DNA from: Oscillospiraceae bacterium
Lineage (GTDB): Bacteria > Bacillota > Clostridia > Oscillospirales > Ruminococcaceae
Reading direction: 5' to 3'
Length of the DNA: 13,373 bases
NCBI GenBank assembly: GCA_031281115.1
Contig: JAITFV010000119.1
Location: 1 to 13,373 of the forward strand
The notes beneath the pieces were generated by a model. That model did no database searches. It saw only the letters and a list, made by a program, of their open reading frames with translations, and was not told the DNA's origin. This document shows positions 5,133 to 13,290 of this stretch, piece by piece (the first letter of the stretch is position 1; every line of letters starts with the position of its first letter). Made by a program: the position numbers and the translations under genes.

Positions 5133-7697
5133 ATGAACAAAGAAAATCTCACCCCCATGATGAAACAATACGTTGAGATTAAAGAAAAATACAATGAGTA
5201 CATTGTATTTTATCGCCTCGGTGACTTCTATGAATTTTTCTTTGATGAAGCGGAGAAAATCTCGAAAAAACTTGAATTAACGCTCACAAAACGGTCAGAA
5301 ATACCCATGTGCGGCGTACCTTATCATGCCGCCGAGAATTACATAAAACGGTTAGTAGAGCAGGGGGAAAAAGTTGCGGTCGTTGAGCAGGTAGGTGACG
5401 TGACCGGAAAAGGTTTAGTTCGGCGTGAAGTTGTGCGCATTGTGACGGCGGGGACGCTCATTGAGGATAACATGCTTGACGCTGGGAGCAATAATTTTAT
5501 CGCTTGTTTTTATATGAAAGAAAAATCCTGCGGCGTGGTTTTCGCCGATTTGTCAACAGGCGAACTCAATGCTTTTGAGAAAAGCGGTAAAAATTTAGAA
5601 GACGAATTAATAGCGGAAATCGCACGGTTCACGCCTGTAGAAGTATTGTTCAACACTGATTTTATGTCACTAAAAGCAACTGCGGATTTTATTAAAAGTA
5701 AAATCCCCGGTTGTGTCGGCGAAACGCTTGACGGCATTGAATACAACATCGGAATACTTGCTAATTACAATTTTATTCCCCTGGAAATAATCACGGAAAA
5801 TCCGCTCGCCGCCGGCGCAATTGCCGCCTTGCTCGGCTATATAAAGAAAACGCACTTGAACGACACGCCGCGTTTCACAGAGCTTACAATGCACACAGAC
5901 AGCGCGTTTCTTGATTTAGGTTTAACAGCGAGAAGGAATTTAGAACTCACTGAGAATATGAGAAGTAAAGACCGCCGCGGTACTCTCATGTGGGTCTTAG
6001 ACCGTACCCGCACATCAATGGGGAGGCGGCGGCTCAAACAATTCATTGAGCGCCCGCTCACCGACCATGCGCGGATTCTGCGGCGTTTGGAAGCTGTTGA
6101 TGAGCTTATGAAAAACGTAATAGGACTCGGCGATTTGCGGGATTCGCTCGGCGGAGTTTACGACATGGAACGGCTCATGACGCGCATTGTCTACAACAAA
6201 GCCAATCCGCGCGATGTGTTCGCATTCGGTGCGACCTGCGGGAGAATCCCGGGACTAAAGTGCATTTTAGAGCAATTCAACTCGCCGTTACTTCAAAAAT
6301 TAAACGAACGGATTTCCGATTTATCGGAAACTAACGCACTTGTCGAAAGAGCAATAAAACCCGAACCACCGGTTCTCATGAAGGACGGCGGCTACATAAA
6401 CGATGGCTATAATCCGGAGCTTGACAGTCTGCGGTTAATCACAAAGGACAATAAAAATATTCTCGCAGTGCTTGAAGAACGCGAGCGCAAAGCGACAGGA
6501 ATCAAGAACCTGAAAGTCGGCTATAACCGCATTTTCGGGTACTATATTGAGATTTCAAAAAGCAACATAGATTCAGCACCCGCACATTATATCAGAAAGC
6601 AAACACTCACGAACGGCGAGCGTTATATAACCGATGAACTTAAAAAAATCGAAAATGAAATCCTTGGTGCAAATGATAAAATTATTGCGCTTGAAGCCGA
6701 AATTTTCACCGAAGTCACCGAATTTATTAAAACAAAGCTCGAAATCGCACAGAAAACTGCGGAAGCGATTTCGATTCTTGACGTGCTCGGCGGCTTCGCG
6801 AAGTGTGCAATAGAGAACAATTACACACGCCCCGAAATCAGTACGGAGAGCGTAATAGAAATCAAAGATGGCAGACATCCTGTCATCGAAAAGGTGCTTA
6901 AACAGGGCGTATTCACGCCTAATGATGTTTACCTCGACACCGAAAAAAACCGCCTTATTATCATCACGGGTCCTAATATGGCGGGTAAATCGACCTTCAT
7001 GCGGCAGGTTGCGCTGATTACAATTATGGCGCAAATAGGCAGTTTTGTTCCTGCGAAATCTGCACGAGTCGGCGTTGTGGACAAGGTTTTTACCCGTGTA
7101 GGTGCGAGCGATGACCTCGCGGCAGGGCAGTCAACTTTCATGGTGGAGATGACCGAAGTAGCGGAAATTCTCAGAAACGCAACCCGGAAAAGCCTTGTAA
7201 TTCTTGACGAAATCGGGCGCGGAACATCTACGTTTGACGGCATTTCTATCGCGAAAGCCGTCGCAGAGTACATCAACAATAGGACCGGCTGCAAGACGCT
7301 TTTTGCCACTCACTACCATGAATTAATCGCTCTTGAGCGGAAAAATGCCGGCATCAGGAATTTCAGCGCGGCAGCTTCAAAGCGCGGCGATGAGTTGCAC
7401 TTCCTGCATAAAATCGTCGAGGGCGGCGTTGACGACAGCTACGGAATCGAAGTCGCGAAGCTTGCGGGTGTGCCGGAAAAAGTCATTAACAGCGCGAAAG
7501 AATCACTAAAAGTAATGGAATTAAATTCAAAAATCGAACTCGAAACCGAACTGCGCGAAAGGGAAGAGGAGGGGCAAATCGACTTTACATCACTCGCCCG
7601 CGAAAGTGTGATTAACAGGCTGAAAACGCTTGATGTAAACGGCTTGACGCCGCTTGAGGCATTGCAGGTTTTGGCAGAGTTGAAGGGAGAGTTGTGA
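5133..7697 (+). CDS. mutS: DNA mismatch repair protein MutS
   Basis: An 854-residue mismatch-recognition ATPase of the MutS1 type. The N-terminal domain has the mismatch-stacking F-x-E motif (F32, E34 in GDFYEFF). The connector, lever and clamp domains follow. The C-terminal ABC-type ATPase has Walker A GPNMAGKS (613-620), Walker B VILDEIGRGTS (D692-E693) and the ATHYHEL H-loop. The end, LTPLEALQVLAELKGEL, is typical. The ATG at 5133 is preferred: MNKENLTPMMKQY matches the usual beginning and AAAGGG lies about 12 bases upstream. An in-frame TTG at 5106 would add nine atypical residues. It recognises mispairs and recruits MutL, encoded only 3 bp downstream. Confidence 0.97.
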   Translation: MNKENLTPMMKQYVEIKEKYNEYIVFYRLGDFYEFFFDEAEKISKKLELTLTKRSEIPMCGVPYHAAENYIKRLVEQGEKVAVVEQVGDVTGKGLVRREVVRIVTAGTLIEDNMLDAGSNNFIACFYMKEKSCGVVFADLSTGELNAFEKSGKNLEDELIAEIARFTPVEVLFNTDFMSLKATADFIKSKIPGCVGETLDGIEYNIGILANYNFIPLEIITENPLAAGAIAALLGYIKKTHLNDTPRFTELTMHTDSAFLDLGLTARRNLELTENMRSKDRRGTLMWVLDRTRTSMGRRRLKQFIERPLTDHARILRRLEAVDELMKNVIGLGDLRDSLGGVYDMERLMTRIVYNKANPRDVFAFGATCGRIPGLKCILEQFNSPLLQKLNERISDLSETNALVERAIKPEPPVLMKDGGYINDGYNPELDSLRLITKDNKNILAVLEERERKATGIKNLKVGYNRIFGYYIEISKSNIDSAPAHYIRKQTLTNGERYITDELKKIENEILGANDKIIALEAEIFTEVTEFIKTKLEIAQKTAEAISILDVLGGFAKCAIENNYTRPEISTESVIEIKDGRHPVIEKVLKQGVFTPNDVYLDTEKNRLIIITGPNMAGKSTFMRQVALITIMAQIGSFVPAKSARVGVVDKVFTRVGASDDLAAGQSTFMVEMTEVAEILRNATRKSLVILDEIGRGTSTFDGISIAKAVAEYINNRTGCKTLFATHYHELIALERKNAGIRNFSAAASKRGDELHFLHKIVEGGVDDSYGIEVAKLAGVPEKVINSAKESLKVMELNSKIELETELREREEEGQIDFTSLARESVINRLKTLDVNGLTPLEALQVLAELKGEL

Positions 7698-7700
7698 TAA

Positions 7701-9500
7701 ATGCCGAAAATTAACATCCTCTCCCGCGAAATCTCCGAACTCATTGCCGCCGGCGAGGTAGTTGAACGCCCTGCCAGCGTCATAAAAGAGCTTGTTGAAA
7801 ACTGCGTGGACGCAGGCGCAAAGCAAGTCACTGTGGAAATCATGGGTGGCGGCGTAAGTTTTATGCGCGTTACCGACGATGGCTGCGGAATCGCGTTCGG
7901 TGAAGTCCCTAAAGCCTTTCTGCGCCACGCCACAAGCAAAACCGCAAGCAGAGAAGACTTAGAAAACATAGTTACAATGGGCTTCCGCGGGGAAGCATTA
8001 GCTTCGGTCGCAGCGGTTTCAAAAATAGAAGTGCTGACCAAAAGAGCCGAGGACAAAACCGGCACACTCTACAAAATTCACGGCGGTGAGGAAGCCGCGT
8101 ATCACGAAACCGGCTGCCCGGACGGAACTACTATTATAATCCGTGAGCTTTTTTACAACACACCCGCCCGTCTTAAATTCCTCAAAAAAGACATCTCCGA
8201 GGCGAATGCAATCCAGGCAATTGTTGACAAGCTGATTTTAGCGCACCCGCACATAGCTTTTCGCTTTCTGCGCGATAATAAACCTATGCGGATTACAGCC
8301 GGAGACGGCGAGTTGTACAGCGCGCTCTACTCGGTTTTCGGCAAGCAGTTTGCGGCGAGTCTCGTATCTGTAGATTTTGCACAGCACGGCATTAAAATCA
8401 GCGGTTTTATTTCTTCGCCGCTTTTCTGCCGCGGAAACCGTACTATGCAATACTTCTTCCTCAATTCCCGCCCGATTAAATCTTTGCAAATCATGGCAGC
8501 TATGGAGGAAGCTTATAAAAACTCCGCACCTGTCGGGAAATACCCTGCCTGTGCGCTTAAAATCGAAATCAATCCGCATGAAGTTGACGTAAACGTCCAC
8601 CCGGCTAAGACCGAAGTACGTTTCGCCAATGACAGCGCGGTTTTTGATACTGTGTATTTTTCGGTGAAAAACGCGCTTTTAAATGCGCAGAATGTAAAAG
8701 AAATTGAAATTCCGCAAGTAAAACATGAATACATACCGCCGCCGCCTACGGAAAAGCCCGTATTTCAGCAGACACTTGTGCCTGTTTTTGAAGCAAGCAA
8801 AGCGGAATTCATCGTTACAGGGCGCAACACCCCTATCGCGCCGACAGTAAATACACCGCTGCCAAAACCAGCCGCACCGCGTGATAACCATGTTGCGTCA
8901 CACTCTGCGGAGTTGCCGTTATCCCCTGTATCTCGGCTACGCATAATCGGCGAACTTTGGAAAACCTACATAATATGCGAAGAAAACGAAAATTTAATCT
9001 TAATCGACAAACACGCCGCCCACGAACGCATCCGCTTCAACGCGCTCAAAAGCGAACTCACGGCTTCTTCACAGCTCCTTGCCGAAAGCATTTTTGTTAT
9101 ATTTGAGATGCGTAGCTATGACGCGCTGCGGCAGGGCCGCGATGTACTCTTGGACGCGGGAATCGATATAATTCCGCTCGGGGATTACAAAATAGAAATA
9201 ATCGCACTGCCGGAGGTTTTAATAGGCAGCGACATTGAAGCGATTCTTACGGAAGCAGCCGGAATTTTTGCCGAAAGCGGAGGCTCGGAAATCGGCACAG
9301 AGAGTATATTCAACGAGATTTTACACTCTATTGCGTGTAAATCTGCTATAAAAGCTAATGATAAAAGTATAATTACAGACTTAGAACAGCTTGCGAACGT
9401 CGTAATAACCGATAAAAGTCTGCGTTTCTGCCCGCACGGCAGACCGATTGTCACACAAATAAGCAAACGTGAAATTGAGAAAAATTTCGGGAGGATGTAG
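7701..9500 (+). CDS. mutL: DNA mismatch repair protein MutL
   Basis: A 599-residue GHKL ATPase and nicking endonuclease. The N-terminal ATPase has E30 and N34 in KELVENCVDAG, DDGCGI (59-64), RHATSK (75-80) and GFRGEAL (94-100). A proline-rich linker (about residues 335-405) leads to the C-terminal dimerisation/endonuclease domain with D436KHAAHE442, ACKSAIKA (545-552) and CPHGRP (577-582). These metal-site motifs indicate a nicking MutL, as in organisms without MutH. The last residue of the DQHA-x2-E-x4-E motif is N447 instead of Glu. AAGGGAG (7683-7689) lies 11 bases before the ATG, inside the end of mutS, so the two genes are surely cotranscribed. The TAG stop lies in a palindromic element. 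Confidence 0.97.
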   Translation: MPKINILSREISELIAAGEVVERPASVIKELVENCVDAGAKQVTVEIMGGGVSFMRVTDDGCGIAFGEVPKAFLRHATSKTASREDLENIVTMGFRGEALASVAAVSKIEVLTKRAEDKTGTLYKIHGGEEAAYHETGCPDGTTIIIRELFYNTPARLKFLKKDISEANAIQAIVDKLILAHPHIAFRFLRDNKPMRITAGDGELYSALYSVFGKQFAASLVSVDFAQHGIKISGFISSPLFCRGNRTMQYFFLNSRPIKSLQIMAAMEEAYKNSAPVGKYPACALKIEINPHEVDVNVHPAKTEVRFANDSAVFDTVYFSVKNALLNAQNVKEIEIPQVKHEYIPPPPTEKPVFQQTLVPVFEASKAEFIVTGRNTPIAPTVNTPLPKPAAPRDNHVASHSAELPLSPVSRLRIIGELWKTYIICEENENLILIDKHAAHERIRFNALKSELTASSQLLAESIFVIFEMRSYDALRQGRDVLLDAGIDIIPLGDYKIEIIALPEVLIGSDIEAILTEAAGIFAESGGSEIGTESIFNEILHSIACKSAIKANDKSIITDLEQLANVVITDKSLRFCPHGRPIVTQISKREIEKNFGRM

Positions 9501-9516
9501 GGGTGCGCATTGCACG
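9497..9516 (+). repeat. Degenerate palindromic element at mutL/miaA junction
   Basis: GTAGGGGTGCGCATTGCACG contains the mutL stop codon (TAG, 9498-9500) and a GTGC/GCAC stem (9503-9506 and 9512-9515). It matches the element at the sigE 3' end at 12 of 15 aligned positions. It separates a GGGAGG Shine-Dalgarno (9489-9494) from the miaA ATG. Confidence 0.45.
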
Positions 9517-9528
9517 TCTTGTATAAAC

Positions 9529-10443
9529 ATGAAAAAAATATTCGTAGTTGTGATTTGCGGCCCCACAGCTTCAGGGAAAACCGCGCTCGCTGTACATCTT
9601 GCCGAGCAATTTGGCGGCGAAATCATCGGCGCAGACTCCATGCAGATTTATAAGGGCATGAACATAGCTACAGCAAAACCGGCACCTGAAGAACTGCGCG
9701 GTGTAAAGCACCACCTCATCGACTTCTTAGAACCGCACGAAGCTTTTTCGGTCGCTGAATACGTAGATTTGGCGCGAGTTAAAATCGCTGAAGTTCACGG
9801 GCGCGGCAAGCTGCCTGTTATCGCAGGCGGCACAGGGCTTTATATAAACTCGCTGATTGATAATATCGAATTCCCTGAAATAAAAGCTGATATGGTTTTC
9901 CGTGCGGAAAAACAAAAGACGGATGCGGGCATTTTGCTTGGAGAGCTGCGGGAAAAAGACCCCGGGACAGCGGAGCAGTTACACGAAAATAATAAGAAAA
10001 GGATAATCCGCGCCTTGGAAGTTCTACACATTACCGGCAGAACTATGGGTGAGCTTAAAACCGAGAGCCGCTTGAATCCGTCACCTTATAAACCTTTAAT
10101 GCTGCAAATCGAATTTCACAGAAACGAATTATATGAACGAATCGACAGACGCGTGGATTTAATGCTTGAAATGGGGCTTTTAGACGAAGCACGGGCATTT
10201 TACGCACTTGGGAATACACCAACCTCCGCTCAAGCCATCGGCTACAAAGAACTGCTCCCATATCTGAACGGTGAAGCCGGGCTTGAGGAATGTGTCGAAA
10301 ATTTAAAGAAAAGTACGCGCAATTACGCCAAGCGACAAATTACGTGGTTTAAAAAAGACCCGCGGATTCATCTGCTTGCACCGGAAAAAGCCTTTAAACA
10401 CGCCGAAAATTTAATATTAAACATTATAGCACAAATCAGTTGA
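9529..10443 (+). CDS. miaA: tRNA dimethylallyltransferase MiaA
   Basis: A 304-residue cytoplasmic enzyme that transfers a dimethylallyl group to N6 of A37 in tRNAs reading UNN codons. It shows the P-loop GPTASGKT (11-18), D36 in ADSMQIY, GGTGLYI (100-106) and the C-terminal TRNYAKRQITWFKKD motif. The ATG at 9529 gives MKKIFVVVICGPTASGKT, the normal family N-terminus. No Shine-Dalgarno lies at normal distance; GGGAGG at 9489-9494 is 34 bases upstream, with a small hairpin between. A GTG at 9469 in frame would add 20 unusual residues overlapping mutL and is less likely. MiaB, which acts next on the same base, is encoded at the start of the same strand block. Confidence 0.95.
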   Translation: MKKIFVVVICGPTASGKTALAVHLAEQFGGEIIGADSMQIYKGMNIATAKPAPEELRGVKHHLIDFLEPHEAFSVAEYVDLARVKIAEVHGRGKLPVIAGGTGLYINSLIDNIEFPEIKADMVFRAEKQKTDAGILLGELREKDPGTAEQLHENNKKRIIRALEVLHITGRTMGELKTESRLNPSPYKPLMLQIEFHRNELYERIDRRVDLMLEMGLLDEARAFYALGNTPTSAQAIGYKELLPYLNGEAGLEECVENLKKSTRNYAKRQITWFKKDPRIHLLAPEKAFKHAENLILNIIAQIS

Positions 10444-10468
10444 CAAGCAAACTGATTTGTGTTATAAT
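10423..10468. repeat. 18-bp near-perfect palindrome around the hfq promoter
   Basis: Arms ATTATAGCACAAATCAGT (10423-10440) and ACTGATTTGTGTTATAAT (10451-10468) surround the 10-base loop TGACAAGCAA. They are complementary at 17 of 18 positions as DNA, and at all 18 as RNA if a G-U pair is allowed. It covers the last codons of miaA and both promoter hexamers of hfq. Because of the symmetry, the minus strand also carries TATAAT (10428-10423) with TTGCTT 16 nt upstream. Confidence 0.85.
10440..10468 (+). promoter_or_regulatory. Consensus promoter of hfq
   Basis: TTGACA (10440-10445), a 17-nt spacer and TATAAT (10463-10468): a perfect sigma-A consensus. The -35 includes the miaA stop codon. The predicted +1 near 10475 gives hfq a ~30-nt leader with AAGGGA at 10491-10496. 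Confidence 0.88.
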
Positions 10469-10504
10469 AATCTATAGTATTATTTTTGGGAAGGGAAGAA
10501 GGAA

Positions 10505-10768
10505 ATGGCTAAGGATATTAATTTGCAGGATGTTTTTTTAAACCAGGCAAGAAAAGAACGCATCCCCGTGACCATTTATATCACGAACGGCTTCCAGTTC
10601 AAGGGTACGGTCAGAGGTTTTGACAGCTATATAGTCATTCTCGATACCGACGGAAAGCAGAACATGATTTATAAACACGCGATTTCGACAATTACGCCGC
10701 TCAAAGCTATTTCCGTCTTTGACGTTTTCGACAAGGAGGAACAGGCGGAACCGCCGCGCAATGAGTGA
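10505..10768 (+). CDS. hfq: RNA-binding protein Hfq
   Basis: An 87-residue Sm-like protein forming a hexameric ring that binds small RNAs and A-rich or U-rich mRNA segments. The helix [22 protein letters not shown] includes the proximal-face Q8 and the rim patch RKER (16-19). Sm1 is [19 protein letters not shown] and Sm2 is the diagnostic YKHAISTI (56-63). A ~17-residue acidic, proline-containing tail follows. AAGGGA lies 8 bases before the ATG. It has its own strong promoter but also follows miaA directly, the order seen in B. subtilis and many other bacteria. The last 8 bases overlap the next gene. Confidence 0.96.
   Translation: MAKDINLQDVFLNQARKERIPVTIYITNGFQFKGTVRGFDSYIVILDTDGKQNMIYKHAISTITPLKAISVFDVFDKEEQAEPPRNE
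10733..10763 (+). promoter_or_regulatory. Shine-Dalgarno / hairpin / ATG arrangement for the HlyD-like gene
   Basis: AAGGAGGA (10733-10740) is an excellent Shine-Dalgarno but lies 20 bases before the ATG at 10761. Between them GGCG and CGCC (10744-10747 and 10752-10755) can form a tetraloop hairpin (loop GAAC). If folded, it would leave about 8 unpaired bases between site and start. No other usable start codon lies nearer the site. Confidence 0.5.
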
Positions 10769-12002
10769 GAAAGACACAGTTCAAAAAACTCCGGCAATCT
10801 TGAAAATTATCTGGGTCACGCTTGGTTTATTCTTTGTGGCAATGGTTATAAGCCAGCTTTACATTTATCTTTACAATCCGTTGGTTATTGAAACAGCAAT
10901 GATTTACGATACCTACGACACGATAACTTTCAAGGGCGTACACGTTCGCAATGAAAGGTTAATCAGATACGGCGGCGCCGATGTAATTTCTTACATTCAC
11001 CCCGATGGTTCAAAGCTCGGCAGTAACTCAATCGTAGCGCGGAGTTACAGAACAATAGAAGATATATTAATCCAAAAGCGGATTGAAGAGCTGACTGAGC
11101 GCGTAAAGCTGCTCGAAAATGCACAAACACTGACAAGTACCGACAATTCTCAGCTTGAATCCTACATAAACCAAATCACAACCCGCCATATGCAGCTGCT
11201 CGGGCAAGTAAACGCAGGTGACTACGGCGCGGTCGGGAGTTTTAAGAATGATTACATCTCCCTGCAATGCCGGAAGCGAATCCTTGTAGGGCAGGAAACA
11301 GATTACAGAGAGCAAATAAATTTAATTAACAGCGAAATCACAAGTCTCCGCGCACAAATGAGTGCGCAGCCGCGAAGCATTCCAATAGATGATGCAGGTT
11401 ATTTTGTGAGTGTGGTTGACGGATATGAGGGACTGCTTAACTTAGACAAGCTTCCGGCGATTACGCGGGAAGAAATCGAAAATATAATCAGGCAGCCGAT
11501 GTTTGATGTGGCTGACGATATAATAGGGAAAATAATTGACGGCTATAAATGGCGTTTCGCCGGGGTTTTAGACCTCCGGAGAGCAAGTTCGCTTCATGAA
11601 GGCTTAACCGTAGAGTTCAGAACGGGCGGAAGCACACAAATAGTGAGAGCAACAATAGAAAGCATAACCCGTCTCGGCGACGGAACCGGTATTTTTGTGT
11701 TTGAGTGTGATGTTCTCACGCCGGAGTTTGCATCACGGCGGGTTTCGCAGTTTAGTTTAGTGCTCGACAGCTTCCGCGGAATACGGGTTCCGACAAGAGC
11801 GGTGCATATCAATGAAGACGGCGAACAGGGTGTTTTCGTGCAGAGAGGTGCAGAGCTTGTCTTTAGAAGAATTGATGTTATCAGAATCGAAAGCGATTAT
11901 TTTTTGGTGGAAGATACCACCGACAGGACAGGCTTTATCTCGCTTTATGACAGCGTAGTGGTAAGAGGCAGAGACTTATACGAAGGAAAAATAGTTCAAT
12001 GA
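10761..12002 (+). CDS. HlyD-like membrane fusion protein (periplasmic-adaptor type)
   Basis: A 413-residue single-pass membrane protein. A short cytoplasmic N-terminus is followed by a transmembrane helix (about 13-36). The first lipoyl-like half ([18 protein letters not shown], about 75-92) is followed by coiled-coil segments (about 100-122 and 163-203). The second lipoyl half ([16 protein letters not shown], about 211-226) and a C-terminal beta region with [19 protein letters not shown] complete the layout of HlyD/MFP adaptors. No transporter or outer-membrane partner is beside it. It sits in a block with yggS, sepF and divIVA, a neighbourhood I associate with Clostridia, so a role at the septum or in the envelope is a guess. 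It overlaps hfq by 8 bp and yggS by 4 bp. A TTG at 10719 in frame was rejected because it lies inside hfq and adds an Arg-rich nonsense extension. Confidence 0.8.
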   Translation: MSEKDTVQKTPAILKIIWVTLGLFFVAMVISQLYIYLYNPLVIETAMIYDTYDTITFKGVHVRNERLIRYGGADVISYIHPDGSKLGSNSIVARSYRTIEDILIQKRIEELTERVKLLENAQTLTSTDNSQLESYINQITTRHMQLLGQVNAGDYGAVGSFKNDYISLQCRKRILVGQETDYREQINLINSEITSLRAQMSAQPRSIPIDDAGYFVSVVDGYEGLLNLDKLPAITREEIENIIRQPMFDVADDIIGKIIDGYKWRFAGVLDLRRASSLHEGLTVEFRTGGSTQIVRATIESITRLGDGTGIFVFECDVLTPEFASRRVSQFSLVLDSFRGIRVPTRAVHINEDGEQGVFVQRGAELVFRRIDVIRIESDYFLVEDTTDRTGFISLYDSVVVRGRDLYEGKIVQ

Positions 12003-12670
12003 TTGAAATTTCGGAAAATTTCAAAAGAATAAGCGAGAATATAAAAAAGGCCTGTTTGGATTTTAACAGAAAAGATGAAGTCCGTTTTATGGCAGTAACC
12101 AAAGGCGTTCCTTACGAAAGAATCAACTGCGCTCTTGAACTTGGAATTGACCTCATAGGCGAGAACCGTGCGCAGGAATTCGTGCAAAAACACCCCTTTT
12201 ATGCAAAAAAGTGTGAAATTCATTTCATTGGGGGCTTGCAAAATAACAAAGTTAGGTATATAATTGATAAGGTGAGCGTTATTCAGTCGGCTGATTCCGT
12301 GAAGCTGCTCACAGAAATCAACAAGCGGGCAGCTGCTCACAGTCTCACAATGGACATACTCATTGAAATCAACATAGGCTGTGAATGGTCCAAGAATGGC
12401 ATAGAAGCAGACTTACTCCCCGGACTGCTCGCTGAAGCGGAAACGCTCAAAAATGTAAGAACACGCGGTTTAATGGCAATTCCGCCGATTGACGCAGAAG
12501 AAAAAATTTACGCAAATATGAGGAGGCTTTACGAAGACGCGAAGGCAAGCGTCAAGCAACCGGACGTGTTTGACACGCTGTCGATGGGAATGTCCGGAGA
12601 TTATATTACGGCAATAAAACACGGCGCGAATATTATAAGAATAGGCAGCGCTTTGTTTGGAAGCAGATAA
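11999..12670 (+). CDS. yggS: YggS family pyridoxal phosphate-binding protein (YlmE)
   Basis: A 223-residue single-domain PLP-binding TIM-barrel protein (PLPBP/YggS; YlmE in B. subtilis) involved in vitamin B6 homeostasis; no catalytic reaction is firmly established for the family. Motifs: MAVTKGVP with the PLP lysine K35, GENRAQEF, IHFIGGLQNNK, and the phosphate-binding end LSMGMSGDYITAIKHGANIIRIGSALFG. The ATG overlaps the preceding stop (ATGA) and has GAAGGA 11 bases upstream, indicating translational coupling to the HlyD-like gene. As in many Gram-positives it precedes sepF. Confidence 0.94.
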   Translation: MIEISENFKRISENIKKACLDFNRKDEVRFMAVTKGVPYERINCALELGIDLIGENRAQEFVQKHPFYAKKCEIHFIGGLQNNKVRYIIDKVSVIQSADSVKLLTEINKRAAAHSLTMDILIEINIGCEWSKNGIEADLLPGLLAEAETLKNVRTRGLMAIPPIDAEEKIYANMRRLYEDAKASVKQPDVFDTLSMGMSGDYITAIKHGANIIRIGSALFGSR

Positions 12671-12691
12671 ATAAGCAAATGTTCAAAGTAA

Positions 12692-12717
12692 GGGACGTCA
12701 ACGGAAATAATCGTCCC
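12692..12717 (+). repeat. GGGACG/CGTCCC inverted repeat upstream of sepF
   Basis: Six-base perfect arms (12692-12697 and 12712-12717) with a 14-base loop occupy the 90-bp yggS-sepF gap. There is no T-tract. The GTAAGGGACG edge resembles the GTAGGG edge of the other gene-end palindromes, so it may be another degenerate member. Confidence 0.4.
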
Positions 12718-12760
12718 GACACAAAAGAGTAAAAAAGTAAAAATGAAAGGACAGAAAATC

Positions 12761-13213
12761 ATGGGTTTAGGGAATTTTATCGGGAAAATCACGGGAGCTA
12801 ACGGCTTTGAAGGCGGCGAAAACAACGACTTCGTTGACGATACTCCCACAGTCAGTTCGCGTTTCAGCGATGATTACGGCTTCGGTTCAAGTTCAGTAAA
12901 GCCGAGCAGCAGCAAGGTACTTTCAATCGCCGCAACCACACATCTGCAAGTCATAGTATTCAAACCGCAGAAGTACAGCGAAGCGGCAGAAATCGCAGAC
13001 CATTTTAAGAGCAAGAAAACCATCGTCCTCAATCTTGAAAACACCAACAAGGATGTAGCTAATCGTTTGATTGACTTTTTAGGCGGCGTGGCTTACGCAG
13101 GAGACGGCGACTTGAAAAGAATTTCGAACACTACATACATGATTGTGCCGTTTAACGTTGAGATTTCAGGCGATACTATCGAAGAACTGGAGAGTTCTTC
13201 CGACCTATTTTAA
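12761..13213 (+). CDS. sepF: Cell division protein SepF
   Basis: A 150-residue cytoplasmic FtsZ-binding protein that assembles into rings and tethers FtsZ to the membrane. The N-terminal MGLGNFIGKITG is a candidate short amphipathic membrane helix. A Ser/Asp-rich linker (about 20-50) follows, then the SepF/DUF552 core with VIVFKPQKYSEAAEIADHFK, TIVLNLENTNKDVANRLIDF and GGVAYAGDGDLKRISNTTYMIVP. AAAGGA at 12746-12751 lies 9 bases before the ATG at 12761; an upstream in-frame ATG at 12743 would include that site in the coding region and is rejected. In B. subtilis ylmG and ylmH separate sepF from divIVA; here divIVA follows directly. Confidence 0.93.
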   Translation: MGLGNFIGKITGANGFEGGENNDFVDDTPTVSSRFSDDYGFGSSSVKPSSSKVLSIAATTHLQVIVFKPQKYSEAAEIADHFKSKKTIVLNLENTNKDVANRLIDFLGGVAYAGDGDLKRISNTTYMIVPFNVEISGDTIEELESSSDLF

Positions 13214-13290
13214 CCGCGACATAAAGAGAAAAAGTCGAAAGGATTTCTAAACTTAAGAATGAAATCTTGAGTGAGGAGAGAGGTAAAAGC

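Noticed and set aside
6573..7034. 153-codon minus-strand open frame within mutS
   Set aside because: Antisense shadow of the MutS clamp and ATPase region; composition typical of reverse reading.
7439..8065. 208-codon minus-strand open frame across the mutS/mutL junction
   Set aside because: It lies antisense to two certain genes, is Ser/Thr-rich as expected from the reverse frame, and has no recognisable domain.
9469..9528. GTG start extending MiaA into mutL
   Set aside because: It adds an atypical Cys-rich 20-residue extension read through a palindromic element; the ATG at 9529 matches the family.
10719..10760. TTG start extending the HlyD-like protein
   Set aside because: It lies inside hfq and gives an Arg/Asn-rich low-complexity lead unlike a membrane-protein N-terminus.
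12682..12711. Possible promoter before sepF (TTCAAA-18-AATAAT)
   Set aside because: Both hexamers are weak and the -10 is in the loop of an inverted repeat; not convincing.
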